Of a DNA stretch of 64,000 nucleotides, positions 25,923 to 33,817 are shown piece by piece (the stretch's first letter is position 1; the number at the start of each line of letters is the position of its first letter). Below the pieces are notes generated by a model. That model worked only from the letters and a program-made list of their open reading frames with translations. It did no database searches and had not been told where the DNA came from. The position numbers were made by a program, and so were the translations under genes. The stretch is from Maricaulis sp036231565 (lineage in GTDB: Bacteria; Pseudomonadota; Alphaproteobacteria; Caulobacterales; Maricaulaceae), in NCBI GenBank assembly GCA_036231565.1, contig JAZAHA010000058.1, forward strand, positions 1-64,000. Reading direction: 5' to 3'.

Positions 25923-26958
25923 CCGTCGCGTGACGGCGGGGGGCGCTGCGCCACGGCCGGCGTCCGCCCTTGTCCGCGCCGTGCTGTTCGGCGAGCGCTT
26001 CGTCGTCAGCCGCGCCCTTTTGCACTTCGAACGGATCGAACGCCCGGCCGGCCGGGCCGACGAGCGGGTCCGGCGGGCCGTCGAACTCGCGGCAAGGAAC
26101 CGCGCCCCCTTTACCGATCCGGGTCTCTCGATCAGCTGGGGCCAGCGCCACGCCATCGCCTGGTCGTGGGACCGCCCCCGGCTGGAGCGGCTGGGCGTTC
26201 CGGCCAATGCGTGGATCGTTCCGGAACCCGTTCTGGCCGCGCCCGCAACACCGCCGGCCGACGATTTCAGGCTGCGCGAACTGCAGGACGGGTATGAAGG
26301 CCAGGTCTTCCGGCAGGGTGACTTGTTTGCCAGCCGCTTCTGGGAGCGCCGCCCCTCGCAGGCCGATCTCGATCTGTTTGTCCGCAGCTGCGGCGTTCAT
26401 GGGCAGGACGGGGAGGCGACAAGGCCGGCTTCGGCCATCGAGACGGCCGAAGGACGACTTCGCGACCACCTGTCCCGCGTCACCCCGCTTCATGCGGCGC
26501 TTGCGGCCCTGCTGCTGGTCGGCGCGCCCCTGCTCTACCAGGCGGGCAGCCAGATCCGGATCAATCTGGAACTGCAGTCGGCACGCAGCCAGCTGTCCAC
26601 CGTGGTGCAGGAAAGCTCGGCCCAGTTCGATGCGCTGCAGCGCTACCAGGCCAACAGTGCACGGCTGGACAGCTATCGCACCGCGCTCGATCTCGCACAC
26701 CCGCTCGCACCGGCCACCGAGCTGGCGGAAACCGCACAGGCGATCAATGGCCAGCTGAACCGGTTCCGCATCGTGCCGGGCCGGATCGAGGCCGTTCTGG
26801 GCACGCGCACCGAGACCGATCCGGCCGACATTGTCCGCGCCCTCGAGGAAACTCCTTCGCTCGCCAATGTCGAGATCCGCCGCGCCCGCGCCCAGGGGGA
26901 CTGGGAAGTCCAGGCCGACCTGGTTACCGCCGGGACACTGCAGGAGCCCGAGTCATGA
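25876..26958 (+). CDS. gspL: type II secretion inner-membrane protein, GspL-like
   Basis: The 360-residue protein has a cytoplasmic N-terminal region (1-200), one membrane helix at about 204-222 (TPLHAALAALLLVGAPLLY), a short coiled coil (229-265) and a small periplasmic domain. This is the GspL/PilN topology, linking the ATPase to the periplasmic parts. The cytoplasmic part lacks motifs clear enough for a firm family match, so the name rests on topology and gene order (K-L-M). ATG 25876 has AAGGGG upstream and lies inside the end of gspK. The stop overlaps gspM (ATGA). Confidence 0.7.
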   Translation: MSKRSANLPGFLRPIDRRVTAGGAAPRPASALVRAVLFGERFVVSRALLHFERIERPAGRADERVRRAVELAARNRAPFTDPGLSISWGQRHAIAWSWDRPRLERLGVPANAWIVPEPVLAAPATPPADDFRLRELQDGYEGQVFRQGDLFASRFWERRPSQADLDLFVRSCGVHGQDGEATRPASAIETAEGRLRDHLSRVTPLHAALAALLLVGAPLLYQAGSQIRINLELQSARSQLSTVVQESSAQFDALQRYQANSARLDSYRTALDLAHPLAPATELAETAQAINGQLNRFRIVPGRIEAVLGTRTETDPADIVRALEETPSLANVEIRRARAQGDWEVQADLVTAGTLQEPES

Positions 26959-27521
26959 CCGTGTCCGAGACCCTGCGTGCCCGCCTCGGCAACGCCCTCA
27001 CGCCGCGGGCCCAGCTGGGCCTGATCGTCCTGGTGACCCTGCTCGGCGCCGTCGCGGCTATGGATCTGGCGAGCCGCAATGCCCTGCTTGAGCAACAACT
27101 GGCAACGGTCCGCACCGAGCTTGCCGGTCGCGAGGCGGCGATCCGGCAACGTGACTGGAACAGTGTGCTGGCCAGCTCGCAGGCGGAGGTCGAAGCCGTC
27201 GAATCGCGGTTCTGGCGCGGCTCCACGACCGGGCTGGTCAGTGCGCAGATACTCGGCGCCGTCGAAGCCGCTGCACGCACATCGCAATTGTCGAATCCAC
27301 GGGTCTCCGTCTTGCGGAGCGACGCGCTGGCCGGCCAGGCCGTCCTGTTCGAGGTCGAACTGACCGCACGCAGCAATGGCGGCGGGTTTGCCACATTTCT
27401 GGAAGCACTGACCCAGGCCGGCGGCGAGCTGCGGCCGGCCGAGCTGGAGTGGGAAGGCCGCAACCGTCCGGTGACCATCCGGCTCGTTGCTCCGGCCATT
27501 ATCGAGGACAGCGCGCCATGA
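26955..27521 (+). CDS. gspM: type II secretion protein, GspM-like
   Basis: The 188-residue protein has one N-terminal membrane helix (about 20-40, AQLGLIVLVTLLGAVAAM), a short coiled-coil stretch and a periplasmic ferredoxin-like domain. This matches GspM, which partners GspL. Start and stop are both in 4-bp ATGA overlaps with its neighbours, showing tight operon structure. Sequence conservation in this family is low; size, topology and position carry the call. Confidence 0.72.
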   Translation: MTVSETLRARLGNALTPRAQLGLIVLVTLLGAVAAMDLASRNALLEQQLATVRTELAGREAAIRQRDWNSVLASSQAEVEAVESRFWRGSTTGLVSAQILGAVEAAARTSQLSNPRVSVLRSDALAGQAVLFEVELTARSNGGGFATFLEALTQAGGELRPAELEWEGRNRPVTIRLVAPAIIEDSAP

Positions 27522-28033
27522 TGTCCCTCATGCAGCTCCGCTTTGCGGCCGCGGGCACTGTCTGCGCCCTTGCCGCGATCGCCGGTATTGCGCTGCCACC
27601 GCCCGCCCCGCCCATTGCGCCGAACAGCCAGGCCCGCGCCCTCGCCGCGCTGACCGGTCCCAGCCAGGCGGATGTCGAGGCACTGGTCGCCCGCCTCGGG
27701 GCAACCGACTTCTTCCCCGCGGCACGGACCGTCGCCGCCCTGCGGGAGGGAGAGAGCGGGGCATCATCCGGCGAAGCGGCATCCGGGCAGGGCAATGCCG
27801 CGGATACGGCCGCGCCGCAGAGCCCTCCGATCCGCGCGCTGGTACGTCGTGAGGCCGAATGGCGCCTCTACACCGCCGGCCAGGAAAACCTCACCGACGT
27901 TTTCGTGCCCGGAGAGGAACTGTTTGACGGCTGGGTTATCGTCGAGATAAGCCCGAGAACACTGCGCCTCGAGCGCGACGGGGACTATCAGACTATCGAT
28001 GTATTTCTTTCGAATGATACGGGGCCGCTATGA
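27518..28033 (+). CDS. gspC: type II secretion protein, GspC/PilP-like
   Basis: The 171-residue product starts with a hydrophobic helix (RFAAAGTVCALAAIAGIAL), then a Pro/Ala-rich linker. It ends in a small domain at about 105-168 (IRALVRREAEWRLYTAGQEN to RDGDYQTIDVF) that resembles the HR domain of GspC or PilP. That domain contacts the secretin, which fits its position directly before gspD. It lacks a PDZ domain and is shorter than classical GspC. ATGA overlaps link it to gspM and gspD. A GspN/GspP assignment is the main alternative. Confidence 0.6.
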   Translation: MMSLMQLRFAAAGTVCALAAIAGIALPPPAPPIAPNSQARALAALTGPSQADVEALVARLGATDFFPAARTVAALREGESGASSGEAASGQGNAADTAAPQSPPIRALVRREAEWRLYTAGQENLTDVFVPGEELFDGWVIVEISPRTLRLERDGDYQTIDVFLSNDTGPL

Positions 28034-30150
28034 ATCGCTTTAGGCAACTCGCTCTCGGCTCCCTCAGCCTGGCCGCTCTGACCGGCTGTGCCGCAACGAC
28101 TTTCAGTCCGTCGTCACAGTTGTCACCCGTCATCGAAACGCGCCGGACCCAGCTTGCTGAGCGCTCGCAAGCCGGCCCCGCCGACATCGGCGGCAGCGAC
28201 ACGACGGCACCTCAGCAGGAGGACCTGGTGTCCGGACAGCGCCGCGTTCCCGGCCCCCGCGGTTCGTCAAGCTCTGGCGAAGCCCTGAGCGCAGCACTCT
28301 CGCCTTCAGGGCCAGCCATCAATGCAACCCTGCCCGCCCAACCCCTCGCCGGCTTCATCGATACCGCGCTGGGCGAAATCCTTGGCATCCCGTATGCTCT
28401 CGGACCGGGGGTCGCCGACCGCAACGATATCGTTTCGCTCCGGAGCGTTCAGGACATGTCGCCGACGGCCTTTCTCGGTCTGTTCGAGGCGGCGATCTCC
28501 GAATACGGCCTCGCAATCGAGGTGCAAGACGAGATGGCAATCGTCGTCGAACGCAGCGACCTACGCAGCAGCATGCCGCAGATCATCAGGGCGCGCGCCC
28601 GTGCAAACGTGTCGGCTTCACTGCGGCCAGTCATACAGTTTGTGGAGTTCGACTTCTCGGATGCTGCCGAGATGGAGGCAATCCTGCGCCAGGCTTTCCC
28701 GGACCAGCAGGAATTGTCGATACAGGTGCGCAGGGACATCAATTCGATGACGCTGACCGGGCTTTCTGACGTAGTCGACAGCGCGCTCGACCTGATTCAC
28801 GAACTCGATCGCGCCCGTTTCTCGGGCGCCGCAGCGGTCACCCTGTCGCCGCGGAACTGGGATGCTGCAGAGCTTGCCCAGACCCTCGTCGATGTCCTGT
28901 CGCTCGAAGGGTACCAGATCGGCCTTGGCACGCGGCAGGCCCGTCCGCTGTCAATGCTGGCGCTCGAACAGACAAACCAGATTCTGGTTCTGGCCCACAA
29001 CGAAGACACGCTGGCTCATCTCATCCGGACCGCGCGTCGCCTTGAAGATGCAGCCGAGCGCGAAGACAATACGCGATCCTATGTCTACCAGGTTCGCAAT
29101 ACCGATGCGGAAGAACTCGCCGGTATTGTCCGCACCGTCCTCGGCGAAGCCTCCCGGCAGACGACGGGCCCGGAGACCGAGGCCGGCAGCGCCGCCGGGT
29201 CCTCCAGCTCGCTCAACTCCCGACTCGCGGTCGACACTTTCGGCAATCGCCTGATCTTCACAGGCGCACGCGACGAGTACGACAATCTCGCCCGTCTGCT
29301 CGAGCAGCTCGACACACCGGTGGCCGAAGTGCTGGTCGAGGTCACCATCGCCGAGGTCGTGTTCTCCGACACCACGCGGTTCGGGCTCGAGTTCTTCCTC
29401 GACACGATGGGCGGCGATGTCCAACTTGGCACCCAGGACGGGCTCGGCCTTTCCAGCGGCGGGCTGTCAGCCGTCGTAAGGTCCGGACAAGTCGACATCG
29501 AGGCTGCTGCCAGCGCGACAAACTCGCGGATCAACATTCTTTCGGTCCCGCGTGTCGTAGCCCGCTCCGGAGAGTCAGCCGAAGTGCAAGTCGGTACCGA
29601 CGTTCCGATCATTACGTCCCAGCGCGCCGCCAACACCCAGGACTCGGGCTCGACCGATATCCTGCAATCAATCCAGTATCGCTCCACCGGCGTCCTGTTG
29701 ACCGTGGAGCCCAGGGTCTTCAGCAACGACCGGATCGACTTGGCCATCACCCAGGAAGTCAGTTCTGCTGACGAAAACCCGAACCAGGCGATCGGCAGCC
29801 CGATTATTTCAAACAGACGAATGACGTCGGCGATCACGCTTCAGGACGGACAGACCGCGGTGTTGGGTGGTTTGATCAGCGAAAACATTAATCGCGGGTC
29901 TTCCGGCGTACCTCTGCTCCAGGATGTGCCGCTGCTTGGCAATCTCTTCAAGACCGAAACATTCAATAATGACCAGCGTGTATTGTTGGTCCTAGTGACA
30001 CCCTTTATTCTTAACGACCGGACTGATCGCCAGCGAATTGTTGATGCGTTCAGGGGAGAAATAAACGACGCCTTCGTTTCGCGGATCGGTGCGGGCGATA
30101 CATTCCTGCAGCTTGAGCGGCCAATGCAGGTCCCCGGCACCAATGAGTGA
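28030..30150 (+). CDS. gspD: type II secretion outer-membrane secretin GspD
   Basis: GspD forms the gated outer-membrane channel. The 706-residue protein has a lipoprotein signal (LAALTGC, lipidated Cys20), so it may be self-piloting to the outer membrane without a separate pilotin. N0 to N3 domains follow (about 80-440), with a low-complexity Ser/Gly insert near 385. The secretin core is typical: VPRVVARSGESAEVQVGTDV, VEPRVFSNDRIDLAITQEVS, and the C-terminal GGLISENINRGSSGVPLL followed by LGNLFKT. Overlapping junctions connect it to gspC and the peptidase gene. Confidence 0.95.
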   Translation: MNRFRQLALGSLSLAALTGCAATTFSPSSQLSPVIETRRTQLAERSQAGPADIGGSDTTAPQQEDLVSGQRRVPGPRGSSSSGEALSAALSPSGPAINATLPAQPLAGFIDTALGEILGIPYALGPGVADRNDIVSLRSVQDMSPTAFLGLFEAAISEYGLAIEVQDEMAIVVERSDLRSSMPQIIRARARANVSASLRPVIQFVEFDFSDAAEMEAILRQAFPDQQELSIQVRRDINSMTLTGLSDVVDSALDLIHELDRARFSGAAAVTLSPRNWDAAELAQTLVDVLSLEGYQIGLGTRQARPLSMLALEQTNQILVLAHNEDTLAHLIRTARRLEDAAEREDNTRSYVYQVRNTDAEELAGIVRTVLGEASRQTTGPETEAGSAAGSSSSLNSRLAVDTFGNRLIFTGARDEYDNLARLLEQLDTPVAEVLVEVTIAEVVFSDTTRFGLEFFLDTMGGDVQLGTQDGLGLSSGGLSAVVRSGQVDIEAAASATNSRINILSVPRVVARSGESAEVQVGTDVPIITSQRAANTQDSGSTDILQSIQYRSTGVLLTVEPRVFSNDRIDLAITQEVSSADENPNQAIGSPIISNRRMTSAITLQDGQTAVLGGLISENINRGSSGVPLLQDVPLLGNLFKTETFNNDQRVLLVLVTPFILNDRTDRQRIVDAFRGEINDAFVSRIGAGDTFLQLERPMQVPGTNE

Positions 30151-30785
30151 TGCTCTCGCTGCCTGAGACCGCATTCGGCTGCCTCGGGACCGCGGGGCTC
30201 GCCATAGCAGTGGCCGTAATCATGTCGCCAGCAGCGGCGCTCCACCGCCGGCCCCGGCGACACCGCGTTGTACTGGCAACTTTCGCGACAGCAGCGTCCT
30301 TTGCAGCTCTTTTTTACCTTCAGGGCCCAAGCCGGACCTGGATCCCGGTACTCTTTGCAACAGCATGCGGCTGCGCTGCCGCCAGCGCGGCGCTTGATAT
30401 CCTGATCGGCCGCATTCGCGACATGTGTTCGCTTGTCATCGCCCTGTCCGGAGCGGCCGCCGCATATCTGTCCACGACATGGCCCATGTCAGTGCTGGCG
30501 GCATCCCTGTCGATTGCCGTCCTGCTGCTTGCGCGGCAGCTGACGTCTAACCGGACGCACGGAGCGAGTGTTGGCTGGGGCGATATCCTCTTCGCCGGCG
30601 CATGCGCGACATGGCTCGCGCCGGGTACGGTCCCGTTTGCTCTTCTGGCTGCCGTTGCGACAACGGGTGGCATCGCATTTGCCACATCAGGCAGAACCAG
30701 GCGCAGAATGCCGTTTGCCCCGGGAATTGCTGCCGGATATGGTGTTGTGCTTCTGCTTTGGAACTTTGTGACGTTAGCTGAATGA
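30147..30785 (+). CDS. gspO: prepilin peptidase (A24 family), short form without methyltransferase domain
   Basis: This 212-residue polytopic membrane protein should cleave the leaders of the pseudopilins. Two aspartates fit the A24 catalytic pair: D84 in SAALDILIGRI and D146 in GWGDILFAG, the second matching the GxGD motif. The N-terminal CxxC-containing methyltransferase region of PilD/GspO is missing, so it resembles the shorter CpaA-type enzymes. The usual IP after the first Asp is IR here. The start is GTG 30147 or ATG 30150; both overlap the gspD stop. Confidence 0.75.
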   Translation: MMLSLPETAFGCLGTAGLAIAVAVIMSPAAALHRRPRRHRVVLATFATAASFAALFYLQGPSRTWIPVLFATACGCAAASAALDILIGRIRDMCSLVIALSGAAAAYLSTTWPMSVLAASLSIAVLLLARQLTSNRTHGASVGWGDILFAGACATWLAPGTVPFALLAAVATTGGIAFATSGRTRRRMPFAPGIAAGYGVVLLLWNFVTLAE

Positions 30786-31207
30786 ATAGAAGCACGCGGG
30801 GCCTGCGGCGCGCCTTCAGTGTCATCGAGTCACTTGCAGCTGTTGCGCTCCTCGCAATCGCGCTTGCTCCGCTCTATTCGATGCTGGAGCAGACAGTGAA
30901 TGCGGCCGTCCGGATTCAACGATACATCGAGGCCCGCGAGGTTTTGGACACAGTATCCGACCTGGCTCAAGCGGGACACGAGGCTCCCCAAGACATCGAC
31001 GGATGGACTGTTGTGATGGCGGACGTCGAAACCACTCCTTCGGTCGCGCTCGACGGCTATCTTGGCGGTCAGTACTTCATGATCGGCCGGTCGACGGTAG
31101 TCGCGACGGTTCAAAAAGGCGGTTTCTCGACATCGCGAACGCTTCACCTCCTGAACATCACGCCCGTCTACGAGACGGAAGAGGAAGCCATATTCAGTAA
31201 CATGTAG
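30782..31207 (+). CDS. gspI: type II secretion minor pseudopilin, GspI-like
   Basis: The 141-residue protein has a pseudopilin N-terminus: a basic leader, then AFSVIESLAAVALLAIALAP with the essential Glu at 16. The residue before the cut is Ala11 rather than Gly, which prepilin peptidases tolerate poorly or moderately. The size fits GspI, the one minor pseudopilin otherwise missing from the locus. It is last in the plus-strand operon, coupled to the peptidase gene by ATGA. Its stop directly abuts the stop of the convergent FkbM gene. Confidence 0.68.
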   Translation: MNRSTRGLRRAFSVIESLAAVALLAIALAPLYSMLEQTVNAAVRIQRYIEAREVLDTVSDLAQAGHEAPQDIDGWTVVMADVETTPSVALDGYLGGQYFMIGRSTVVATVQKGGFSTSRTLHLLNITPVYETEEEAIFSNM

Positions 31208-31957
31208 CTATTTGAATATCTCGTACTTCGAGAAGTCTACACCCTTGTCGGAAATCGTATCAAAATTCATTTCCATAATATCTTTTCTTATGAAAATTAT
31301 ATCTACCTGCCAAAGGGCGCCATCGTAATAGCAGGGCTCAACTATATCGAAAATCAGAAATCCCATACCGAACATAAGATCCAGAATTTTGTTCATGTTG
31401 GCGTTTGTGGACTCAATGATCACGACAGAGCACTTGCCGACAAATTCGCCGCCGCCCTGTAGAACCGCCTCCTCGTGACCATCGGTATCGATCTTCAGCA
31501 AGCCATCATCAATAGGCCCCGCCTGGGCACAGAACGTGTCCAAGGATATCAGCTCCACAGATCGTACATCTTCGCCCGGTGCGCGCTCCACATGCGCGCT
31601 CGATGTCAGTGCCCCTGCCTCCCCGCGGATCCGGAGATTGCAATGACCATCTCGTTCTCCGACCGCCTTCTGGACGAGCGTATAGTCGACATTCCGATAG
31701 ACTTTCTCAATCCGGTAGGCGCATTCGGAGACGGGCTCGAACAGGATATGCGGCAGGTCGGGAAACACATCCACGAGCTCCGGTGTACCGTGGAGCACAC
31801 CGACATCCACAACGCTCGTGATGCGAACCCCCCTCTCCCGCAGCATCCAGAGAGCTTCCAGCTTCCGGGGCGATCTCGAGCCGGCGCCCCGTATCGAACG
31901 GATACGCCGCATCAGCCTGCGCGGACCGAGAAACAGTTCCTTGACACCGAATTGCAC
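31208..31957 (-). CDS. FkbM family methyltransferase
   Basis: The 249-residue protein has VVDVGVLHGTPELVDVFPD and LFEPV early on, the SAM-binding start typical of one FkbM branch. Further on are LISLDTF, LLKIDTDGHEEAVLQGG and a late IIESTN strand. It probably O-methylates a sugar of the exported polymer. It is 50 bp downstream of the ABC transporter ATPase gene, likely in the same operon. The 3' 150 bp are clearly AT-richer than the surroundings. Confidence 0.85.
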   Translation of the reverse strand: MQFGVKELFLGPRRLMRRIRSIRGAGSRSPRKLEALWMLRERGVRITSVVDVGVLHGTPELVDVFPDLPHILFEPVSECAYRIEKVYRNVDYTLVQKAVGERDGHCNLRIRGEAGALTSSAHVERAPGEDVRSVELISLDTFCAQAGPIDDGLLKIDTDGHEEAVLQGGGEFVGKCSVVIIESTNANMNKILDLMFGMGFLIFDIVEPCYYDGALWQVDIIFIRKDIMEMNFDTISDKGVDFSKYEIFK

Positions 31958-32007
31958 CGTCGCACCCCTCTTGGAACCACGGCACAGCGCAGTTCTCCAA
32001 CTCTCAC

Positions 32008-32808
32008 TCAGGCGCGTGTCGCCGCGCCAACCAGGCGGTTTCCGTCCTGTTCATAGGCCTTCAGGACTTCCTCGATAGGTCCGTCTAACCTCAGCTGCCC
32101 ATCATCCAGCCAGAGCCCCCGCGTACAGTTCTCCTGCAGCAGACTGGCGCTGTGGGAGGCGAGGATCAGAATGCCGGCCTGGCCGACAAACTCGACCATG
32201 CGCTTGGCGGCGGCCTTGCGGAACTTGGCATCGCCTGCAGACAGCCATTCATCGAGGATCAGGACCTCTGGCTCAAAGGCCGTTGCGATGGCAAAGTTGA
32301 GACGCATCCGCATACCGGCAGAATATGTCGACACGGGAAGGTCAATAAACTCGCCCAAGCCAGCGAATGCCGCAATCTCCGAGCGACGCGCTTCGATCTC
32401 GGAGCGGGTCCGGCCGGAAGCGAGGCCGCGCAGCGTGATATTCTTGTTCCCCGTCGCCTCGCTGCTCATGCCCAGATTGATGTTTACAAGACTGGTGGTG
32501 CGCCCTTCCACCCGGACCCGGCCCTGTGCAGGAGGATAAATCCCTGCCAGCACCTGCAGCAGGGTTGTTTTGCCGGACCCATTGGCCCCGACGAGACCGA
32601 TACGCTCACCCTCCTCAACCCGGAATGATACGCCGTCAAGCGCCCGCACCCCTGTGACATAGCCCCGGCGGTCCCTGACAAGGCGCTGGTGAGCGCCGCC
32701 AAAGTCTTCTCCTGCATCCAATGGCGCCGTCTGGGTATCGAGCGAACTCTTCGCCCGATTGAACAGCGGGTAGGTAACCACGAGATTCTCTACAAGGATC
32801 CGAGACAT
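32008..32808 (-). CDS. polysaccharide ABC exporter, ATP-binding protein (Wzt/KpsT type)
   Basis: The ATPase powers export of a completed lipid-linked polysaccharide across the inner membrane. The 266 residues contain Walker A GLVGANGSGKTTLLQ, the signature YSAGMRMRLNFAIATAF, Walker B VLILDEWLSAGD and the switch His in LASHS. This SAGMRMRL/DEWLSAGD pattern is specific for capsule and O-antigen exporters. No C-terminal carbohydrate-binding domain is present, unlike O9a-type Wzt, so it is closer to KpsT-like forms. AGGGG lies 7 nt before the ATG. It follows the permease gene by 9 bp. Confidence 0.93.
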   Translation of the reverse strand: MSRILVENLVVTYPLFNRAKSSLDTQTAPLDAGEDFGGAHQRLVRDRRGYVTGVRALDGVSFRVEEGERIGLVGANGSGKTTLLQVLAGIYPPAQGRVRVEGRTTSLVNINLGMSSEATGNKNITLRGLASGRTRSEIEARRSEIAAFAGLGEFIDLPVSTYSAGMRMRLNFAIATAFEPEVLILDEWLSAGDAKFRKAAAKRMVEFVGQAGILILASHSASLLQENCTRGLWLDDGQLRLDGPIEEVLKAYEQDGNRLVGAATRA

Positions 32809-32817
32809 CTGCCGCCC

Positions 32818-33645
32818 CTAAAGCCAGTAAGGAAGCCGGCGGCGAAAAGCCGCAGCGACCATTGCGACAATGCCCCACACCGCTACCGTCAGAAGCACAA
32901 CGACAAGCCAGCTCGTCGAGCGCGGCATTTCCCCGAGAAGAGGCGCCCGGAATATCTCGACATAGTGCGTCAGGGGATTGAGATCGGCGGCCAGCGCCCG
33001 CGCGCCCTCCAGACCTTCACGAACCCACAGGATAGGGGTAACGAAAATCATCAAACGCACGATCGACGTTACCAAGTGACCGATGTCCTGGAAGCGAGCC
33101 GCAACCAGCCCCAGCAGGTACTGAACGGCCACGGCGTTGAGCAGATACACAAGGACGGCCGGCACAAACAAAAGCGTCACCGCACCCGGCCGAATTCCTG
33201 CCCATACAAGGATAGGAATGACGACAACCATCTGAAGCACAAACGTCAGCAATGACCGGAACAGGCTGCGGTAGACGTGCACGGAATACGGCAAGGACAT
33301 CGCCTTGATCCAGACACTGGACGAGGTGAAAACCTGACATCCGTCCACGAAATTTCCGGTGATGAATATGAACGCCGCATACCCGATAGCCACGTAGGCG
33401 ACGAAACTTTCTACGCCCCGGCCGGAGAAGCCTGCAAAAAAGAACGAAACGCCGGCAACGAACATCAGAAAAGAGAGCACGATCCAAGAGATACCCAGCG
33501 CGCTCCTGCGGTAGCGGTGCTGGATCTCATCCCACGCAAAGGCGCGCCAAAGCTCCACCATGGAAAGCCCGACCCAAAGATCGGACAGGAAACCCGACAC
33601 GCCACGCGCAGCATGCGGATCATAAATCTTGGTTGTTGGGGTCAT
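32818..33645 (-). CDS. polysaccharide ABC exporter, permease (Wzm/KpsM type, ABC-2)
   Basis: The 275-residue ABC-2 membrane protein has about six hydrophobic helices and the family opening AFAWDEIQHRYRRSALGISW. The conserved ALAADLNPLTHYVEIFRAPL segment lies near the end. It forms the channel through which the ATPase encoded 9 bp downstream drives polysaccharide export. It is first of a probable three-gene operon (permease, ATPase, FkbM). There is no obvious strong Shine-Dalgarno before ATG 33645. Confidence 0.92.
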   Translation of the reverse strand: MTPTTKIYDPHAARGVSGFLSDLWVGLSMVELWRAFAWDEIQHRYRRSALGISWIVLSFLMFVAGVSFFFAGFSGRGVESFVAYVAIGYAAFIFITGNFVDGCQVFTSSSVWIKAMSLPYSVHVYRSLFRSLLTFVLQMVVVIPILVWAGIRPGAVTLLFVPAVLVYLLNAVAVQYLLGLVAARFQDIGHLVTSIVRLMIFVTPILWVREGLEGARALAADLNPLTHYVEIFRAPLLGEMPRSTSWLVVVLLTVAVWGIVAMVAAAFRRRLPYWL

Positions 33646-33817
33646 GGCGGCAAATACGGGTCAGAAGCTCACGATCACTCGTCTTCTTTGGGGGTAAATG
33701 ACCCGCCGCATAGTGTCCATCCCGATATACGGCCGTTCGCAACTGGCGGCCATACACTCCAATTCGGGCCGCTACGGATCAGAAAGGCTTCACGCCCCGG
33801 ATCGAGATCGCTCCGGT

